Part shown: in pieces, positions 1 to 20,925 of the stretch
Numbering within the stretch: position 1 is the first letter of the stretch
Layout of the letters: every line of letters begins with the position of its first letter
Assembly: GCF_001649575.2 (NCBI RefSeq)
Contig: NC_051437.1
Location: forward strand, 13,453,259-13,517,258
From: Kryptolebias marmoratus
Taxonomy: Eukaryota > Chordata > Actinopteri > Cyprinodontiformes > Rivulidae
Reading direction: 5' to 3'
Length of the DNA stretch: 64,000 nucleotides
Notes under the pieces: model-generated
What the model saw: only the letters and a program-made list of their open reading frames with translations
Told to the model about the DNA's origin: nothing
Databases searched by the model: none
Made by a program: the position numbers and the translations under genes

Positions 1-7260
<7,260 letters not shown>

Positions 7261-10200
7261 GGCCACTTCCCTCTGTGCAAACAGAGCTGCAAGTTTATAT
7301 GAAGGCTGCTGTAGGTGCAAACCCCCAAAGCAATCTATATGTGGCATCAAATGTGTCATTAACTTCTTAACTAAATCCAGCAACTCTGGAAAGGTGAAGT
7401 TCAGAACAAAGGTTTTTGAAAAGCCGAGATAAAATTTGGATTTATTTTAGTCAGCGGGAAAAATGTTGCCTTTCTCCTTAATAAAAAGAAAAAGTGAGAC
7501 TGTTGTGTTTTATTTTGGATTGAGATAAAGAGACCTAAGCCTGATAACTGTATTACTTCTCTTACTTTTTTAGTTTTTGTTTTGTTTGTTGTTGACAACT
7601 GTGTCCTGGATGCTGGAGCTTCTCCGGAAAGTTTTCACAGAGAAAGGCGCCACTGATAATCTTGGGATAAAACACCAAAACCAAAGGCCATAACAAAATT
7701 TTACCAGTGGTTTCTTACTGTACAGTTGATATTTGCAGTTTCTCACTGTTAGAGACCAGTTTCATCCACTGAATTCTGAATGACAAAAGAGCCATGTGGC
7801 TACATTTAGAACAGACCGTTTTTGGAAAAAGATTACAATTTATTGTCAAATACATGGCTTGCCTGAAACAACTCTGGGACTATTTTGATAGAACATTAGG
7901 TGCACAATTTTTTTTTTAACTTGTTCAAAATTCAAGCAAAAACTACTTATTTAACTATCCAACTGTATTTTTTTGATTGATTTACTGATTGACTGAATGA
8001 ATAAAGTCTGTGTCAGAACAGTAATGTTAAACCAAATGTTTATTCATCAGGTTAAACTTTTTTTTTAAATTCAAATTCCTGCAAAAACACGTTCACAGAG
8101 AAGTATATTTTGTGTCATCTTCCTGGAAACTTGTGAAGCCAAGCAGGATTGATCAAAGTGATCAAAGACACAGGAATGTTTGACACACACACACACACAT
8201 CACTCTCTCACAAACTTATTGTCTCATCATCACAAGTTTTATAGAAAATCAAATGGATCTCTGAGCTAGTTGAACTAAAATATCAAAATTTACACTACAT
8301 AGGTGGGTAGCTGACATTTTCTTAGGAATTCACACTTTGAAAGTCTGGTTTTCTTCTTTTGACCTGAACGATTTGATTTTAGATGCTGCATTAGTTGTCG
8401 AGCAAAATGCCAAAATAAATTATCCACAACAATGCAAATAACTTGGGCTATAATTTGGACAGTGAGGGATCAGGTGAGCAACAGACGCAACTGCAAAGAA
8501 AAACAGCCTCTTTGTGTTTCCTGCCTGTCCAGATGAAGCACAGTCACTGGCACTCTTTCACTGTGAGGGCAGTGGCCCGGATAGCAGCACATAAAATAAA
8601 GCTTTTCCATCCGATTTCATCTCAGTGTTCAGAGCAGAAAGCTTTCACTGTGACACCACTGTCATTCATCTCCTGCTTGTCCGATGGAAAGTATGTCTCT
8701 AAAACCACCACCATGAGCAGGACTCTTTATTATCCAGTATTCATTAGGTGAATTTGGATATTGTTTCTGTCTCTGTGTTAACATAATGTAATCTCATATT
8801 GTCTGTGTTGTGAAGTGGGCTCTGTTCTCCTGTCACTTGACATTTTCAGTGGTGTTAAAGAAATGTCTGCAGGCCAGTGAACGTCACACAAATACATGAC
8901 ACTGATGTGCTCCGACTGAGAGGATGTAGACTGTTTCCAAGATGTCAGCTCGTAAACAAATCTAAAAACACTTTCATACATGTTGGTTTTATTACCTCCG
9001 CCAAGGAGGTTGTTTTCAGAGGTGTTGGTGGTTTGTTTGTCTGTTAGCAAGATTACAGAAAAAAACTAATAAACAGATTTTGATGACGTTTTCAGGAAAT
9101 GCTGCAGTTGTCACTAAAACAAACAAACAAACAAGTAATTAAATATTCCTGGTGATTCAGATCCTACAAGTTTTTAATAAAAACAGAAAAAGAAAAAGTG
9201 AGACAATCTATTATTTTGTACTGGGTAATTTCTTTGTGTTTAAGGATTTGATCACAAATGCAGTGGGAGAGTTTTAGTTATTTATGTAAGTTACATTTAA
9301 ACTGTTAGTTAAAATGTAAGGAGAATGTAGAATTTCAACAAGCTTTGGTAAATTTTCAATTTCTCTTACAGCCAATGAAGGAACATTTATCCATTCACCC
9401 TCTAAGATCAATTGACCCTGTCCAGCAGTCATTGGACAAAAGGCAAAGTACATCCTGCCTTACATAAAAATGAAAGTGATGATTTTGAGCTCATTAAAAC
9501 TTCACTTAAACAGCATATAGCCATCCTGAAAGTTAGAAGTTACAATATGCTGCACTGTTCTGTGTAAAACCCTGGAGGACTGACATTCTCTCTTGTCTCA
9601 GATTTACTAAAACTAAACACGATTTATCCAGAGGGTGGAGCTCCAGCAACTCTCAGATTTGCTTCAGATAAATATATGTTTTTAATAAATATCAGAACAG
9701 TTACGACAACTGTAAAATCTCCCAGTGATTCAGAAAAAAAGGCCTGAACTTTCCTCAGTTTTTTCAAGTAGCTGAATTCTTACAAGGTTTGCAAGAACAC
9801 AATCATACACCAGCAGTTTCAATAGACTATTTATATCGTGCATAAAAACCAATCAGTATTACAGTGTTTAATGAGCCTGTTTGCCAAGATAAATGAGAAA
9901 AACCCTCCACTGATACTCGAAGGCAGGCCTGCAGCAACAATGATTGCAAAGCACCCAGCATTGTATAACCGAGTGTGTGTTCAGAGTTATGAGTTGCAGC
10001 CATTGAGCAGCTAAACCTCAAGAATGTCATCAATCTACAAAACAGAAGAAGTAGGTAAATATTAACGAGCAAATCAAACAGTGTATGGATCCATATTGAT
10101 CTGACACTCAGGCAAAAAAAAACTTTCTCCATCAAAGCTTTCATTGGTGACAAGAACAAAACCAATGCTGCTCTAAAACTGTTTACTTAAAGCCATTTAT

Positions 10201-11877
10201 TCACTTTATGGCACATCAGCATATGCACTATGTATTCTACCACAAACAAAAGCACATTTGAAAATATGCATGGTGTGATTCAATAAAATCCTTGTCAAGT
10301 ACATGAGTTGTTTACCCACTTTAAAATGGTTTTATTTTCAAACCAAATATTCTCACATTATTCTTTTAAAACTTGGGCTAAATGTGTCCTCCTAGCAATT
10401 AAAAAAATACATTTGTTATTTAAACCGTTCTAAAACTTCACTGAATCAAAAGGTATAATACGGCAAACGTTTGAAAAATATTACAGGTTAATTGTTTTAT
10501 TTCATTTGGCTACTAAAAAGTGTTACACAAGTAGAAAATTACAAGCAGGACAAACAGTTTACACATATTTACAGCAATTTGTTCCATTTTTTGTGTGGCT
10601 AAAGAGACTGAGAAAAAGAAGTCATATATAGTCAATATAATTTCTCAAAGTGACTAAATGAGTTAATAAATCAAAAGTTCCCTTTGACTGCAAATTTTCG
10701 TGAAAGTTAGAACAAATGTACAACCTGACAAATGGTCAATAGCTTCAAGAAACTCAGTGCAATGCCATGAAGACCAGTCAAAAGTTTAAAAAAAAATTAA
10801 AAAACATTGCATAGTTTTTTCATATTGATGGTTAATGCATCCTTAAAACAACATTTAGGCAAAACTTGTGAATAGCTGCCAACAACCATGTTTGTTTGTT
10901 TACCTATGGAAATTTTAATTGTTCATAATGATCTGAACTTTCCATTTAAGCACTTAAGTCCTACTTTCTTTGCTTGATTACTGTTATTGGATCGTATTTT
11001 CTTGTGTTTTTAACTCCTTTCACTGCATGCATCCTGTTTTAGACTGTAATTTGAGGCACAACTTAAAGAAAAAAGTTATAGAGCAGCTGTTGATAAATAA
11101 ATGGTGCAGTGGAGACCAGCAGCGTGAGATTAGTAGGCAGTCAGGTGACTTATTTTGCACGTAGTGGAGACTATTTGAATTCACCTAAAACAGATGGTCA
11201 AAGGAGTCCAGAAAAAATAAAACTCTTTTTGCTCCTCATGAACAAGTGCCTGCCATTCATGGTCTCACTTAAAAATGAACATTAGGGGTCCCTCATTTAA
11301 TTATATTGCTCTACATTTAATTAAAGCAACAAATCAGGTGCGCTGAGCATCAGTGCTTGAAAATGTTTAGAGGCATTTATCCAGTTATTGCCAGATGACA
11401 CCAAAAGGTTTTGATATGTCTTGGAGCTGTAAAATTAAAAAAAAAGGAATTTAAACACAGATAAACTCAACAACTGTAATTCTAGGAAACACCAAGGGGT
11501 CATAAACTCACGAGAAACAGATGCGTGTTCACCTGAGAAAGTTCAGATGGCTTCAGCCTTTGTTGAATAATGCAGTTACAAGCTGAACACTCATGTTCCA
11601 GATGTCTCACAACATACAAAGTTCAGCTCTGTCCTTTTACAGAAAACCTCAAACAGATGGACTTGGGACTCCACTCACATTTTAATGAGCACAACCTTTT
11701 CATGATTTATGTTGTTTTTTATTGTGCAACGTTCATATTTAAAAACAGCGTTCATTTTTTTTTTTTTTACTGACACAAAAGTGCAAAACTGAGATGCAGC
11801 ATTCAAACTTTAAAACTTTCAGTCGAAGATCATCACTGAAATTTTCAGAGTGGGATAAAAGCGCCACCACAAGGTCA
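7261..11877. other. Intergenic, AT-rich, no gene recognised
   Basis: I found no exon-like segment that resembles a known protein. It includes an (AC)n run at about 8183-8200 and a short dispersed repeat at about 8990-9130. The rest appears unique and AT-rich with short A or T runs. Short open frames lack splice context or family resemblance. Confidence 0.5.
8990..9130. repeat. Dispersed repeat fragment (CCTCCGCCAAGGAGG type)
   Basis: The segment starts with the palindromic CCTCCGCCAAGGAGG (8996-9010), followed by a GTTTGTTTGTCTGTTAGCAAGATTAC-type stretch. This pattern is typical of a dispersed repeat found in many fish genomes. Its tail resembles the family A ends (a run with GTTAGCAA) but the body differs. 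It is short and probably truncated. Confidence 0.5.
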
Positions 11878-12420
11878 AGTGTCAGGAACGCGGGACACGG
11901 AAAAGAACCCTGAGTGCAGACTCATAGTAAAAAAATAAACTGATTTAATAACTAAGGAAAAAAAATCACAAAACAAAAGCTGACGGGGCAGCAAACAAAA
12001 ACAGAACGAAAACCAATAAGCCAGGGGAACAAGACATCAGGGAACTAAGGCACGGAGACAGCTACAACCAACAAAGGAAATACAATGAACCAGCGGATAG
12101 TGAGAGAAGTGACCGGGTTTTTGAATACTGAGGGAGACGAGGTAAGTAGAAACAGGTGAATGGAGATAATTATGGACAGGTGGAGATGGGCGTGACAAGG
12201 AGGGCAAAAAGAGTGACAGGGGAGGAGTGAACTACTGAGCAGGAACATAAACAGGAAAAAAATACAAACTGAAAACAATCACAAGACTAAATAAAGAAAA
12301 CAAAACCAAAAACACAAAAAATCCAAATCCTCACACCAAGAACACGTAAAGAACAAGGTGAAAAATTGAGAAGAAATCTTGTGATCTTGTGACAAAAATA
12401 CTGCCTGTTTATGAATAATT
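11878..12420 (-). mobile_element. Non-autonomous transposon-like repeat with TGTCAGGA end
   Basis: Read on the minus strand this region ends GTTCCTGACA. It contains CACCTGTTTC and GTCACGCCCA blocks typical of a common teleost dispersed repeat, and a TTATTAAAT block near its end. A related copy on the plus strand at about 40235-40770 begins TGTCAGGA and shares the order CTCC/CACCTG/GTCACGC. It has no coding capacity; the long minus-strand open frames across it are accidental. The outer boundary near 12420 is approximate. Confidence 0.5.
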
Positions 12421-13384
12421 ACAACAAGGGTGAGCCTGTGTCTCATTAAGAATAAAAGTGGAGATAAGGAAGAACCGCGATGACAAAGGAACTTGAATTT
12501 TTCCTTTTTCTTGCAGCGGATGTCGCGTTCCGGCCCTCTAACCCTCCATTTCTTACATAAGAGATCCACGCTTGGCTGCGGGTGTAGAGAACAAGGCCTG
12601 TCCCCATGCATGGAGCCTTCCCCTTCACTGGTTCTTAACCATGCAGCACACAACAGAAGCAGACAGTGAGCAATACTGAATTATTCAGGCATACAGAAGA
12701 TTCTGGCAGCAGTGGGTCTGTATTGTCTTTGGTCTGAAAAAGAAAAAGAGTGCAAAGATGTTTTAAAGATGGAAAGTTGGTGAGTCATGCAGATTCCCAG
12801 AGTGCAGTTCCTATATGTGTAGTCTGTAAAGAAAATGTTTGAAAAGCATGTTTGGAAACCTGTGACAGAAAGCAAATGTATTCAAGTATTCTATAGTGTT
12901 TGAGATACTTTGCCTAAAGCTCCAACATTTACTTACAGTATGTCTGTATTCAGTTGAGTCACTATAAGTGATGGACATTAATCAGCTGAATGCACAGTTT
13001 CTTGTTTTTTTACTAAGCTCTCATCCCAACAAAACGCAGACAAACAGTTTGGAGTATGTGGTGAACGCTGAAGCATTTAGCAACACTCAAGACCGATATC
13101 AATGAGGTGGAGGTCTGCGGAGTACTTACATCCTAATTTTGTGTCATTTGCCACATGTTGCTGCTAGAATAAGGCATCAACGTTAAACATTCAGACTCTT
13201 TATTGTATTTCTCCAGTGAAAGGTCTTTTTTGTGCATTCATAATGTTTTGTGTAATCAGAAACTAGAAACAGATTTTTAACATGCACAAGATCAGTTGTG
13301 AAAGGACAGTTTTAAAGAAAAGCCACAATTGTTCACCAATAAAAAGCTAGTTTTGTTTTGTTTTTGTTTTTTTTTTTTACCAAG

Positions 13385-13690
13385 TATTATAATGCAGTGA
13401 TGTGGCAGAGCAGTGGTTGGAGCTGTCACCTCCCAGAGAGAAGATCTCAGGTTGCCTTCCGGCCTTTCTGTGTGGAGTTTTCTCCCTTTGCCTGCATGGG
13501 TTTCCTCCCACAGACCAAAAACACACATGTTAGGTTAATTGGCAACTCTAAATTCTTCCTAGGTATGAGTGAGAGCGTGAATGGTTGTTTGTCTCTATGT
13601 GGCCTTGTGATGGATTTGCAACCTGCTGTGACTGCTGGAGACAGGTACCAGTTTCTGGAAACTTTCCAGAAGCAGTTTTAAATTTACTGC
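13385..13690 (+). repeat. Dispersed teleost repeat, copy 1
   Basis: The copy runs through recognisable blocks in order: a GTGGCAGAGCAGTGGTTGG-type start, TGTGTGGAGTTT, CTCCCACAGACCAAAAACA, GTTAGGTTAATTGG, and GGTTGTTTGTCTCT followed by a GTGATGGAT block. This is the well-known short interspersed DNA-type repeat found across bony fish. A second copy with the same block order lies at 50390-50745, and a fragment lies at about 46240-46330. The open frame through it is not a gene. Confidence 0.8.
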
Positions 13691-13768
13691 CTCTACAGAA
13701 TGACAGTGTTGAGTATGGGACCAGCACTGCTAATGAATAAAATAGTTCTGCATGTATTTTCTTTATTT

Positions 13769-13770
13769 TA

Positions 13771-13846
<76 letters not shown>
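13769..13846. repeat. (ATT)n microsatellite
   Basis: About 26 uninterrupted ATT units. Confidence 0.97.
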
Positions 13847-14718
13847 TGTCTTTAGCACCAGATGCTCTGATTTACCTAAGTTTGAACATCCCGTTTATAT
13901 TTTCTTTTAGGGACTACAGTGTGACCAAGTCAGAGTAAACACTGAGAGCTGAGATGGAAAACTGAGCTAACAGTAAATATTGACGAACGAGTCATGCTTT
14001 AGAAAATGACCTCAGGATGAATAACAGCACTGTTTATTCACCATTTTAGATAACTTGTGTTTTTTATAAACTTAGATGAAAAGATCTCCGATGATGTTTG
14101 CTAACCGTTAAATCAAACACGTTTGCTGCCGTCACCCAAGCCTGGATTCCAGTCTGAGGATCTATACTACCAGCCACGAGATTCACATCAACCCCCAGAC
14201 CTCATGCTAGGGCTGGAAATAATTCACCAAACAAGATAGTGTGACTTTATTCTACATCTTTCCACAGTTGTAAACAGAACATGAGACAATCCAACAGTGA
14301 GGTAAACATTACATTTTAAGTCAAATTCAATTAACTGTTGTTCAAATTGAAAATGCTGATGTGAAATTCTTCATCCATCAAATGTTTGCATTCAAAACTT
14401 TATTACTTGACATTAAATGCTTTTAACACTATAAGTTATTTGCCAACTCCTTGCTTTTTAAATAAACATGTATCATTTTCATTGTTATCTGATATTTTAA
14501 AGCTGCATCAAATGCTTACCAATCTGAAGAACTTCTGTGCACATTTGCTCATGTAGCTTTAATGAACTAGATTTTGAAAACTGATGATGAACATGTGAGC
14601 ATGTGTCAAACAAGTCACACAGTAAACTCCACATCATCGTGCCAGAGACTGTTGGCACAGACTGCAAGCCTGAAAAGATTTATTTTTCAAGCAAATTCAA
14701 ATTTACTCATGTAGGTAA

Positions 14719-15282
14719 TTTAAAGCAAAAGTTCAGATCTTTTGAAGTGGGATTATGTGAAAACATAATAAACAATTAATATCTTACCTGTTGTAGATAG
14801 ATTTTTGAATGAGCTCTGTTTTGAAATATTGGGTTTGACTTTGACTGGATTGACAAACTAATGACTAATGACAGAGAGGATTGCTGCCATTCAAAAACTA
14901 CTCCAGTCTTAATTTAAATCATAGTGATTCATACAAATGATGTTTTATAAACATTTAATAAACATTGCCACAACTTTTTGCATTACGTGGCTATTTACAT
15001 AAAATTGTACGGTTATTTGTAAGAACAAATAGCATCAGCAGCAGCTAGCTGTTGCACTTGTGAAGCATCCTGAAGCACTTCTGGCAGGAATATTATCATA
15101 CCCATGCTGGAATAACTGTGTAAAGCCAAACTATTTGTGGAAAAAAAACAGTGTTTGCAAAAACAGCTATGAAATTTTTGAGTTGTTTTTGGACAGCAGC
15201 GGTCCACTTTGCTTTTAGCTCCATTATTTCTCCTAACTGAGGCTGCTCAAAGAGCTATCTACAACAGGTAAGATATTTTCTC
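14719..15282 (+). mobile_element. Family B miniature element, copy B1 (near complete)
   Basis: The left end carries TTTAAAG followed by AGTTCAGATCTTTTGAAGTG and later ATATCTTACCTGTTGTAGATAG. The right end carries the reverse complement (CTATCTACAACAGGTAAGATAT at about 15256-15277 in the plus sense). The long inverted ends and absent coding capacity mark a MITE-type DNA element. The outermost part of the right end is degraded. The middle holds a CAGCAGCAGCTAGCTG block shared with other copies. Confidence 0.75.
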
Positions 15283-18200
15283 AGGAGAACTGCAAGATGT
15301 GGTGCATTCTGGGAAATGAAGGACAAAGCAACAGACAATAGCAAACAGGAAAACAAAGGAGTAAGCAGAAAAGAACAATTGAAAATATTCAGGGTGAGAC
15401 TTTTCTGCCCTGCCTTAGAGGTTTTGTGTCTTATTGTGAGCAACACGGGGAGGATGTTTGTTGGGTGTGAAGGATGTGGACGCTTGTATGGGAAGTCACA
15501 GAGCAACTAGAGGAGGATGTACTTTTTTAATGAGGAAATCCTGTGCACTGATTTCACCGAGTGTCACGATCAAGGCAATCACGCCACGAGAGAGATCCAG
15601 TCTCTGAAGATTTAGTGGTTGTTTCTGCCACACAAATGCTATTAAATTAAAGTATTTCACCATGGAGGATAAAGGGAAAAAATCCTGCACATTGTTGTCC
15701 ACTTGTTATGGTTTTATCTCTAATCTACAAAAACGTGGCTCTATTTTAAGGCTTCATGTGTTGTGTGATGCAACTTTCCAACCTAATTCAGGCCCAGTTG
15801 ACAATTCACAAGAAAAGTTACAGTAATAAATATATAGGCCTATACACACATAATTTTGAAAGTTGTTTTGTCCAGTATAAATAGTTTTTCTTTCTTTGTG
15901 TCTCTGAATGGTCTGATGCACATCAGAATGGTGTAAAATGTAAGATATGGCCTTCAGTCATCAACCTATTAAACATATTCTTCAACACCAGTAAGATGTT
16001 ATATATAGGATCCATATGGGTTATAAATCCACACAAAACTCATATAAAACTCCAGACCAGACTGGACAATAAATACTAAATCAAAAAAGGACCATCATTC
16101 TTTAAAGGAATGCATATTGCCTGCCATATTTTAGACCAGAGCTTTAAATTAAGATCATCTTATAATGAGAAAAGAGGCAGGTTTAGACATTTTGATATTT
16201 TCCAGTGTATTTGTTGAGGGTGACACTCAGCTACCACCACACCAAACTTTAGCTCTCTGTCAGAAGTTTTAACTAAGTTAGTGCCAGTTTTACGTTGGCT
16301 ATTGTAGCAGCAACACGAGGGAGTATCTGTTGTGTCTTGATGATTGTCGTCATGTGCAAAACAGCACAGAAATAAAATAAGAAATAAATTAAGCAATTTT
16401 TAAATGATCCTTTTCATGACCCATTCTTCTTTTAATACCTCTTGTACTTTTTAGTAGGATTTTTTCAGAGCCGTCTATAAACATCTAATGACATAACGTC
16501 ATTTTGGCTTTTAATGAATACTTATTTAGTGATTAAGATAGACTTCAAAGGGTCCAACAAAACAAAACGTGATATAAAGGCACAATTGGATTTAAGATCA
16601 AATGTAAAATAAATGATTCCACACTGCATGTTTAGACCTTCTGGTAAAATGTTATTACTATTGGCATCACAGATATCAATTTATTGGAGCTTTAGGTTTG
16701 CATGATCTAACTGCCAGCGTCCTGAGTAGTAGTGAATTTAACACTAGGCAGACTCTGACTTTGCAATGTTTTGCGCTGCAGCTGTGCTCATTTATTCACA
16801 GAATCACTTTAACTTCACTCATGCCACAGCTGGCTGCTACAGTTTGAACACTGTTCAAAGAGACACGTGCAGTTTTAATTCAGAACATGCTCATATATAA
16901 TTAATGAATAGGGCAGTATTTCAAGTTCTGACTAATATAATCATTTATATTTAGCTGAGTGGTCAGTATTTTCTCTGAATAGTCTGACAAACTCAGGAAA
17001 TATAAAATGGATGCCCTTAAATATATTTCCTTTATAACTTAGCATAAAGTAAAACGCAAAAAGCAAACCATTTGTAAGACAATTATTGTGCTTATTCCTG
17101 TTATTCCCGACTCTGTTCTAATCAAATATTTATCAATATAGCAGCAAATCAGAAACCCTTTCTGTTGTCATGGTTACTCCGAGTATGCCAGATGTTTCCA
17201 GTTTATTCAGTTCGGTGATTGAGCTCTCTGGGAAATGCAGCGGAGGCCAAAGCTGCACATCTTTACATCTTGTCATGTTTCAGATGGTTTTTTTTAGTTT
17301 TCCTTTATGCATGCTCCAACTCGTTTTGTTTTCCATTTAACTCTCATAAACTGACTTGTTTTGTTCATGATGTGTATCAGTCGAAGGCTCTGTTTACATG
17401 GACTGCCTTTAGGCAAAACCTTAGACCAGTTAAAATAAAAAATGCCACAAGAAAAAAACTAAATTACATAAAATTGGATGATTCTTGGTTTAGGGGCACA
17501 AAGTGGCTGAAGCTGTAAAGGTTTGACTTTTAAGAAGTCGGTTCGCTTTGTGTTGAGTTTGCTGCTTCATCAGAGCTACTGAAATATTTTAAAAAGTTGA
17601 ACAGAGATTTATATAACATGTAATTATAAACCAGAAGCTAAATATTTGGATACAATATTTGAACTTGTTTGGTTCATTAAATAAAAGGCTGCTGCTGAAA
17701 TTTTGTTCTGATTATTTAGGCCCACCACTGGCAAAAACAACTTGAAACACTAAATTTTATATTTTTGTGTTTTTATACAATTTTTAATGTGGTCTCTCGA
17801 GAAATAGTTTTGGTTTAGTAAATACATTTTATAAAACTACTTTTTAAAAATGTTTTAAACTAGCTTATGTCGTATGGTTGCAAAAATAAATCAAATCAAA
17901 ACTTTATGTGTGTACTCAGAAACTGAAACAAGGCAATGGGTGAGGAGGGTGCTGCAGCACCCCCTACAAGATACCACAGGAGATGCATGTTCAAATGGTT
18001 TAAAAAAAGTTTAAATTCTACTCATTTTTTTCTTTTATATTATTGAGTTTTGTAAATCTGGTATATAAAGCAGCACTGTTATTGTATATCTGTGTGCAAA
18101 ATTTTACAACTGTTTAAAAGCCACATAAAAATGTAAGTTAATGTCAGGTCATGATGGCAATTTTATAGATATTGTCTGTCAAAAATCTACATCATATTTT

Positions 18201-19375
18201 CTAATGTCTGTATTCAAATAAGACAACATGCAGTGCTAGTGTGCATTTCACTGCATATATCTGGTATTGTAGGTGGTTAGGGTTATCCAAACTCACACAA
18301 TCTCACAGCTACACACACACACACCAACTGAACATGTTTCCATGGCGATGAGAAATATTATCCTTCAGATTTAACTGTGATCAGGAAACTAACTGACTAC
18401 TTTACAGGTTCACTGGGCTCAGTTTGAGAGATTTCTGTCAAACTCAAACTTTAGCCTTTTAGTTTTGTTAAGTTGGAGGGAAGCTGGTTATGTTTTACAG
18501 TCAGTAACGAGGTGTAGTGACACTTATGTCGCTCACTTGAAGGGAATTGCTCTTTCTTAGTTTTTTTTTTTCTAAGAGGAATGATCAGATTAGGTATCAC
18601 TGCATAACACGCATTCTTAACTCTGAAGCGGTGAGTTTAAAGTCTGATGCTACCCTCTACTGGTTGTGTGCATTCATCCAATGACACAACTTGTGAAAAT
18701 GACACAAATTCAGCTAAAAGCTGTGAATTGTCCAGGAATGATCAACTGCTCAGAGTAGTCTTTGGAGTGGAAATCATTCTGGTCTGCATCAAACATGTTT
18801 TTTAAATACCTCTTTTACTCTCAAGTTCTACATTTCTGACCTCCTGTTGTGAAGACTGGCCAGCACATTTTAATGCATATTGACTCCAGATGGACTCACA
18901 GTCTAATTCACTGGATTCAGATTCAAAAACATCCCTGAGCAGACCATCCATGCAACCAAACTGCTAGTTTTTAATGTGCTAAATCCCACAAACTAAGTAT
19001 TTATGTAAAAGACCAAAATCATTGCAAACATGTTGTATTTTATGCTCCTACCAGCTGTTTAGAATTTGATGTTGATTACAACTTTGGATGCTGGGCTTGT
19101 TTGTTTGAGAACAAACTTCCCTCGAGTCTCATTTCCTGCTATCTGCTTCGTATTTCTGCCCTGAGAGACAAGATAACGCAACAAAATCTGTTTGCGCTGC
19201 CCCTGACGCTGAATATTTGAGGTTTTGTTTGTTGCATTTTCTGTTACATCTTTATTCAGTTTGCTTGTTTATGAAATGTATTTATGTTTCAGTCTCAATA
19301 GTACAATTCTGCAAAGACCTTCAAAAACTTGTCTACACACAAAAGACACTTGATCAAATATAATCTTGTGAAGCA
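15283..19375. other. Intergenic, AT-rich, no gene recognised
   Basis: Apart from a family A fragment at 16092-16320 I recognise nothing here. A few frames of 60-100 codons are open (for example 17219-17518), but they are rich in Phe, Tyr and Lys, lack splice context and match no family I know. Confidence 0.5.
16092..16320 (+). repeat. Family A dispersed repeat, truncated copy
   Basis: It contains the family A blocks GAATGCATATTGCCTGCCA, AGAGCTTTAAATTAAGATCATC and CTACCACCACACCAAA in the usual order. It is truncated before the tail that includes TTCATGAGATATTTTGCTAAC. Confidence 0.75.
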
Positions 19376-19755
19376 GTGGATGGATTTTACTGAAATTCTC
19401 ATAAAGTAATCATTAGATGTACATCTACATGTAATTTACTTTTGGAATCAATCCAATTCAAGATGGACACCCCAGCTACTGACTTACATAAATACATAAA
19501 TGGCTATAGCTCAGCCAATTTTGCAGACACTGAGCTAAAATTTTGTGTGGTAGTAGCTGAAATTCATCCTTAACACATACTCCAAGTGCTAATACATCTC
19601 ATCAGATCATGCATGAGATTGCTTACAATATCATTTTGCAAGGTTTAACCAAAATGGCTATAGCTTTGTCTATTCTCATTATAGAATATTCTTAGTTTAC
19701 AGTAAAACTTTGGTGTGAAAGGTAATATGAGTCCTTCAAAGACTACTAGGCCTTT
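19376..19755 (-). repeat. Family A dispersed repeat, minus orientation
   Basis: The copy reads in reverse: TCATAAAGTAATCATTAGATG, then CAATCCAATTCAAGATGG, then GAGCTAAAATTTTGTGTGGTAG, ending with TGAAAGGTAATATGAGTCC. This is the best-preserved minus-orientation copy in the window. Confidence 0.8.
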
Positions 19756-20276
19756 AATTTTTTTGTGTGTTTCCCATACCCACCAGTTGAGCAGATTCAG
19801 TGGAGGGGTGAGAGTCCATGCAGGAGTGACGCATGGGTCTAACTAGGTAGTGTGGGAAAGAAACTTCGACAATAATTTATCCAGAACAGTCAAGAGTCAG
19901 AAGTCTGTGAGACTGTCCCTGAAAAATGTTATTAAACCTGCTCATAAATAAGCAACATGCTTTCTGAGGTTTCAAATACCAAAATGGCTGCATACAATAC
20001 TTTCAGTAGAAATGGTTTCATTGGTCTTCTTTGAATGCTTTCATTTTGTTTCCAGAAGCAGCATGCATCCTTTTCCCCTCCAAAGCTCTGACATAACAAA
20101 TGAGTTTGTATTGGCTTTTTGCCACAAAAGCTTCATGAGGCAATATTAGTCTCCCCGCAGTTTGCTGTATTTGATCCAAGATGCCAGAAAAGTTAAGCTG
20201 CTAAAGCAAACTTGATTCTGACTATGTGGTTCATGTAGCTCCAATAATTGTTTTCCATTAAACTTTATCCTCTAGT

Positions 20277-20925
20277 GAAAGTTAAAGCGATAATTCAGAT
20301 CTTTTAAAGAAGGTTTTTTTGGAAAGATGAACAAAAAATGCATTAACTTTGGTAAATAGTTCTATGAAGAATATGAATTTGGAGAAAGAGAGTTTAATTC
20401 CGAACAGATTGATGAGCTAATGACTAGTCACAGAAAGGTCAAAACAACTCCAATCTCAAAAATTTCATAGCAGTTCTCATTAACACTCTTTTATTAATCT
20501 TTATATCACTATCAGTTTTGCTGTATGTTGTTGTTTACATAGAATATGGTTGTGTGCAAGTGCAAATAGCAGCAGCAGTTAACTGTAGCACTTCCAGGAC
20601 AGTATGAGCTGCTTCCACCAGGAATATCATAATATTTCTGCTTGAATGACTGTGTAATATAAAAATGAAGGTGGTGTAAATGCTTATAAACTAGAGTTCA
20701 CATGAATGCTTGAAATTGGACTTGTTTTAGGGTGGCAGCAATCAACTTTTGTCTTGGCCTTGCTCTGACTAACCGTTAACTGGTCAGTCTGGTCAGACTA
20801 AAACTCATTTTTTTTAAACAAAGGTCATTTAAAAAACTATCTACAACAGGTATGATGTTAACTCTTCATATTCTTTCCACAGAACCCCACTTCAAAAGAT
20901 CTGAACTATAGTTTTAAGGTGCTGA
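20277..20925 (+). mobile_element. Family B miniature element, copy B2
   Basis: The right end is well kept: CTATCTACAACAGGTATGAT, followed by CCACAGAACCCCACTTCAAAA and GATCTGAACTATAGTTTTAAGG. The left end is more divergent but keeps TTCAGATCTTTTAAAG. The middle shares the AGCAGCAGCAGTTAACTGTAGC block with B1. Confidence 0.7.

Noticed and set aside
12279..12653. Minus-strand 124-codon frame
   Set aside because: It overlaps a non-coding repeat, is rich in Phe and Ser from T-rich DNA, and has no family resemblance or splice context.
13358..13681. Plus-strand 107-codon frame
   Set aside because: It lies inside a dispersed repeat that also occurs at 50390-50745, where a similar frame is seen.
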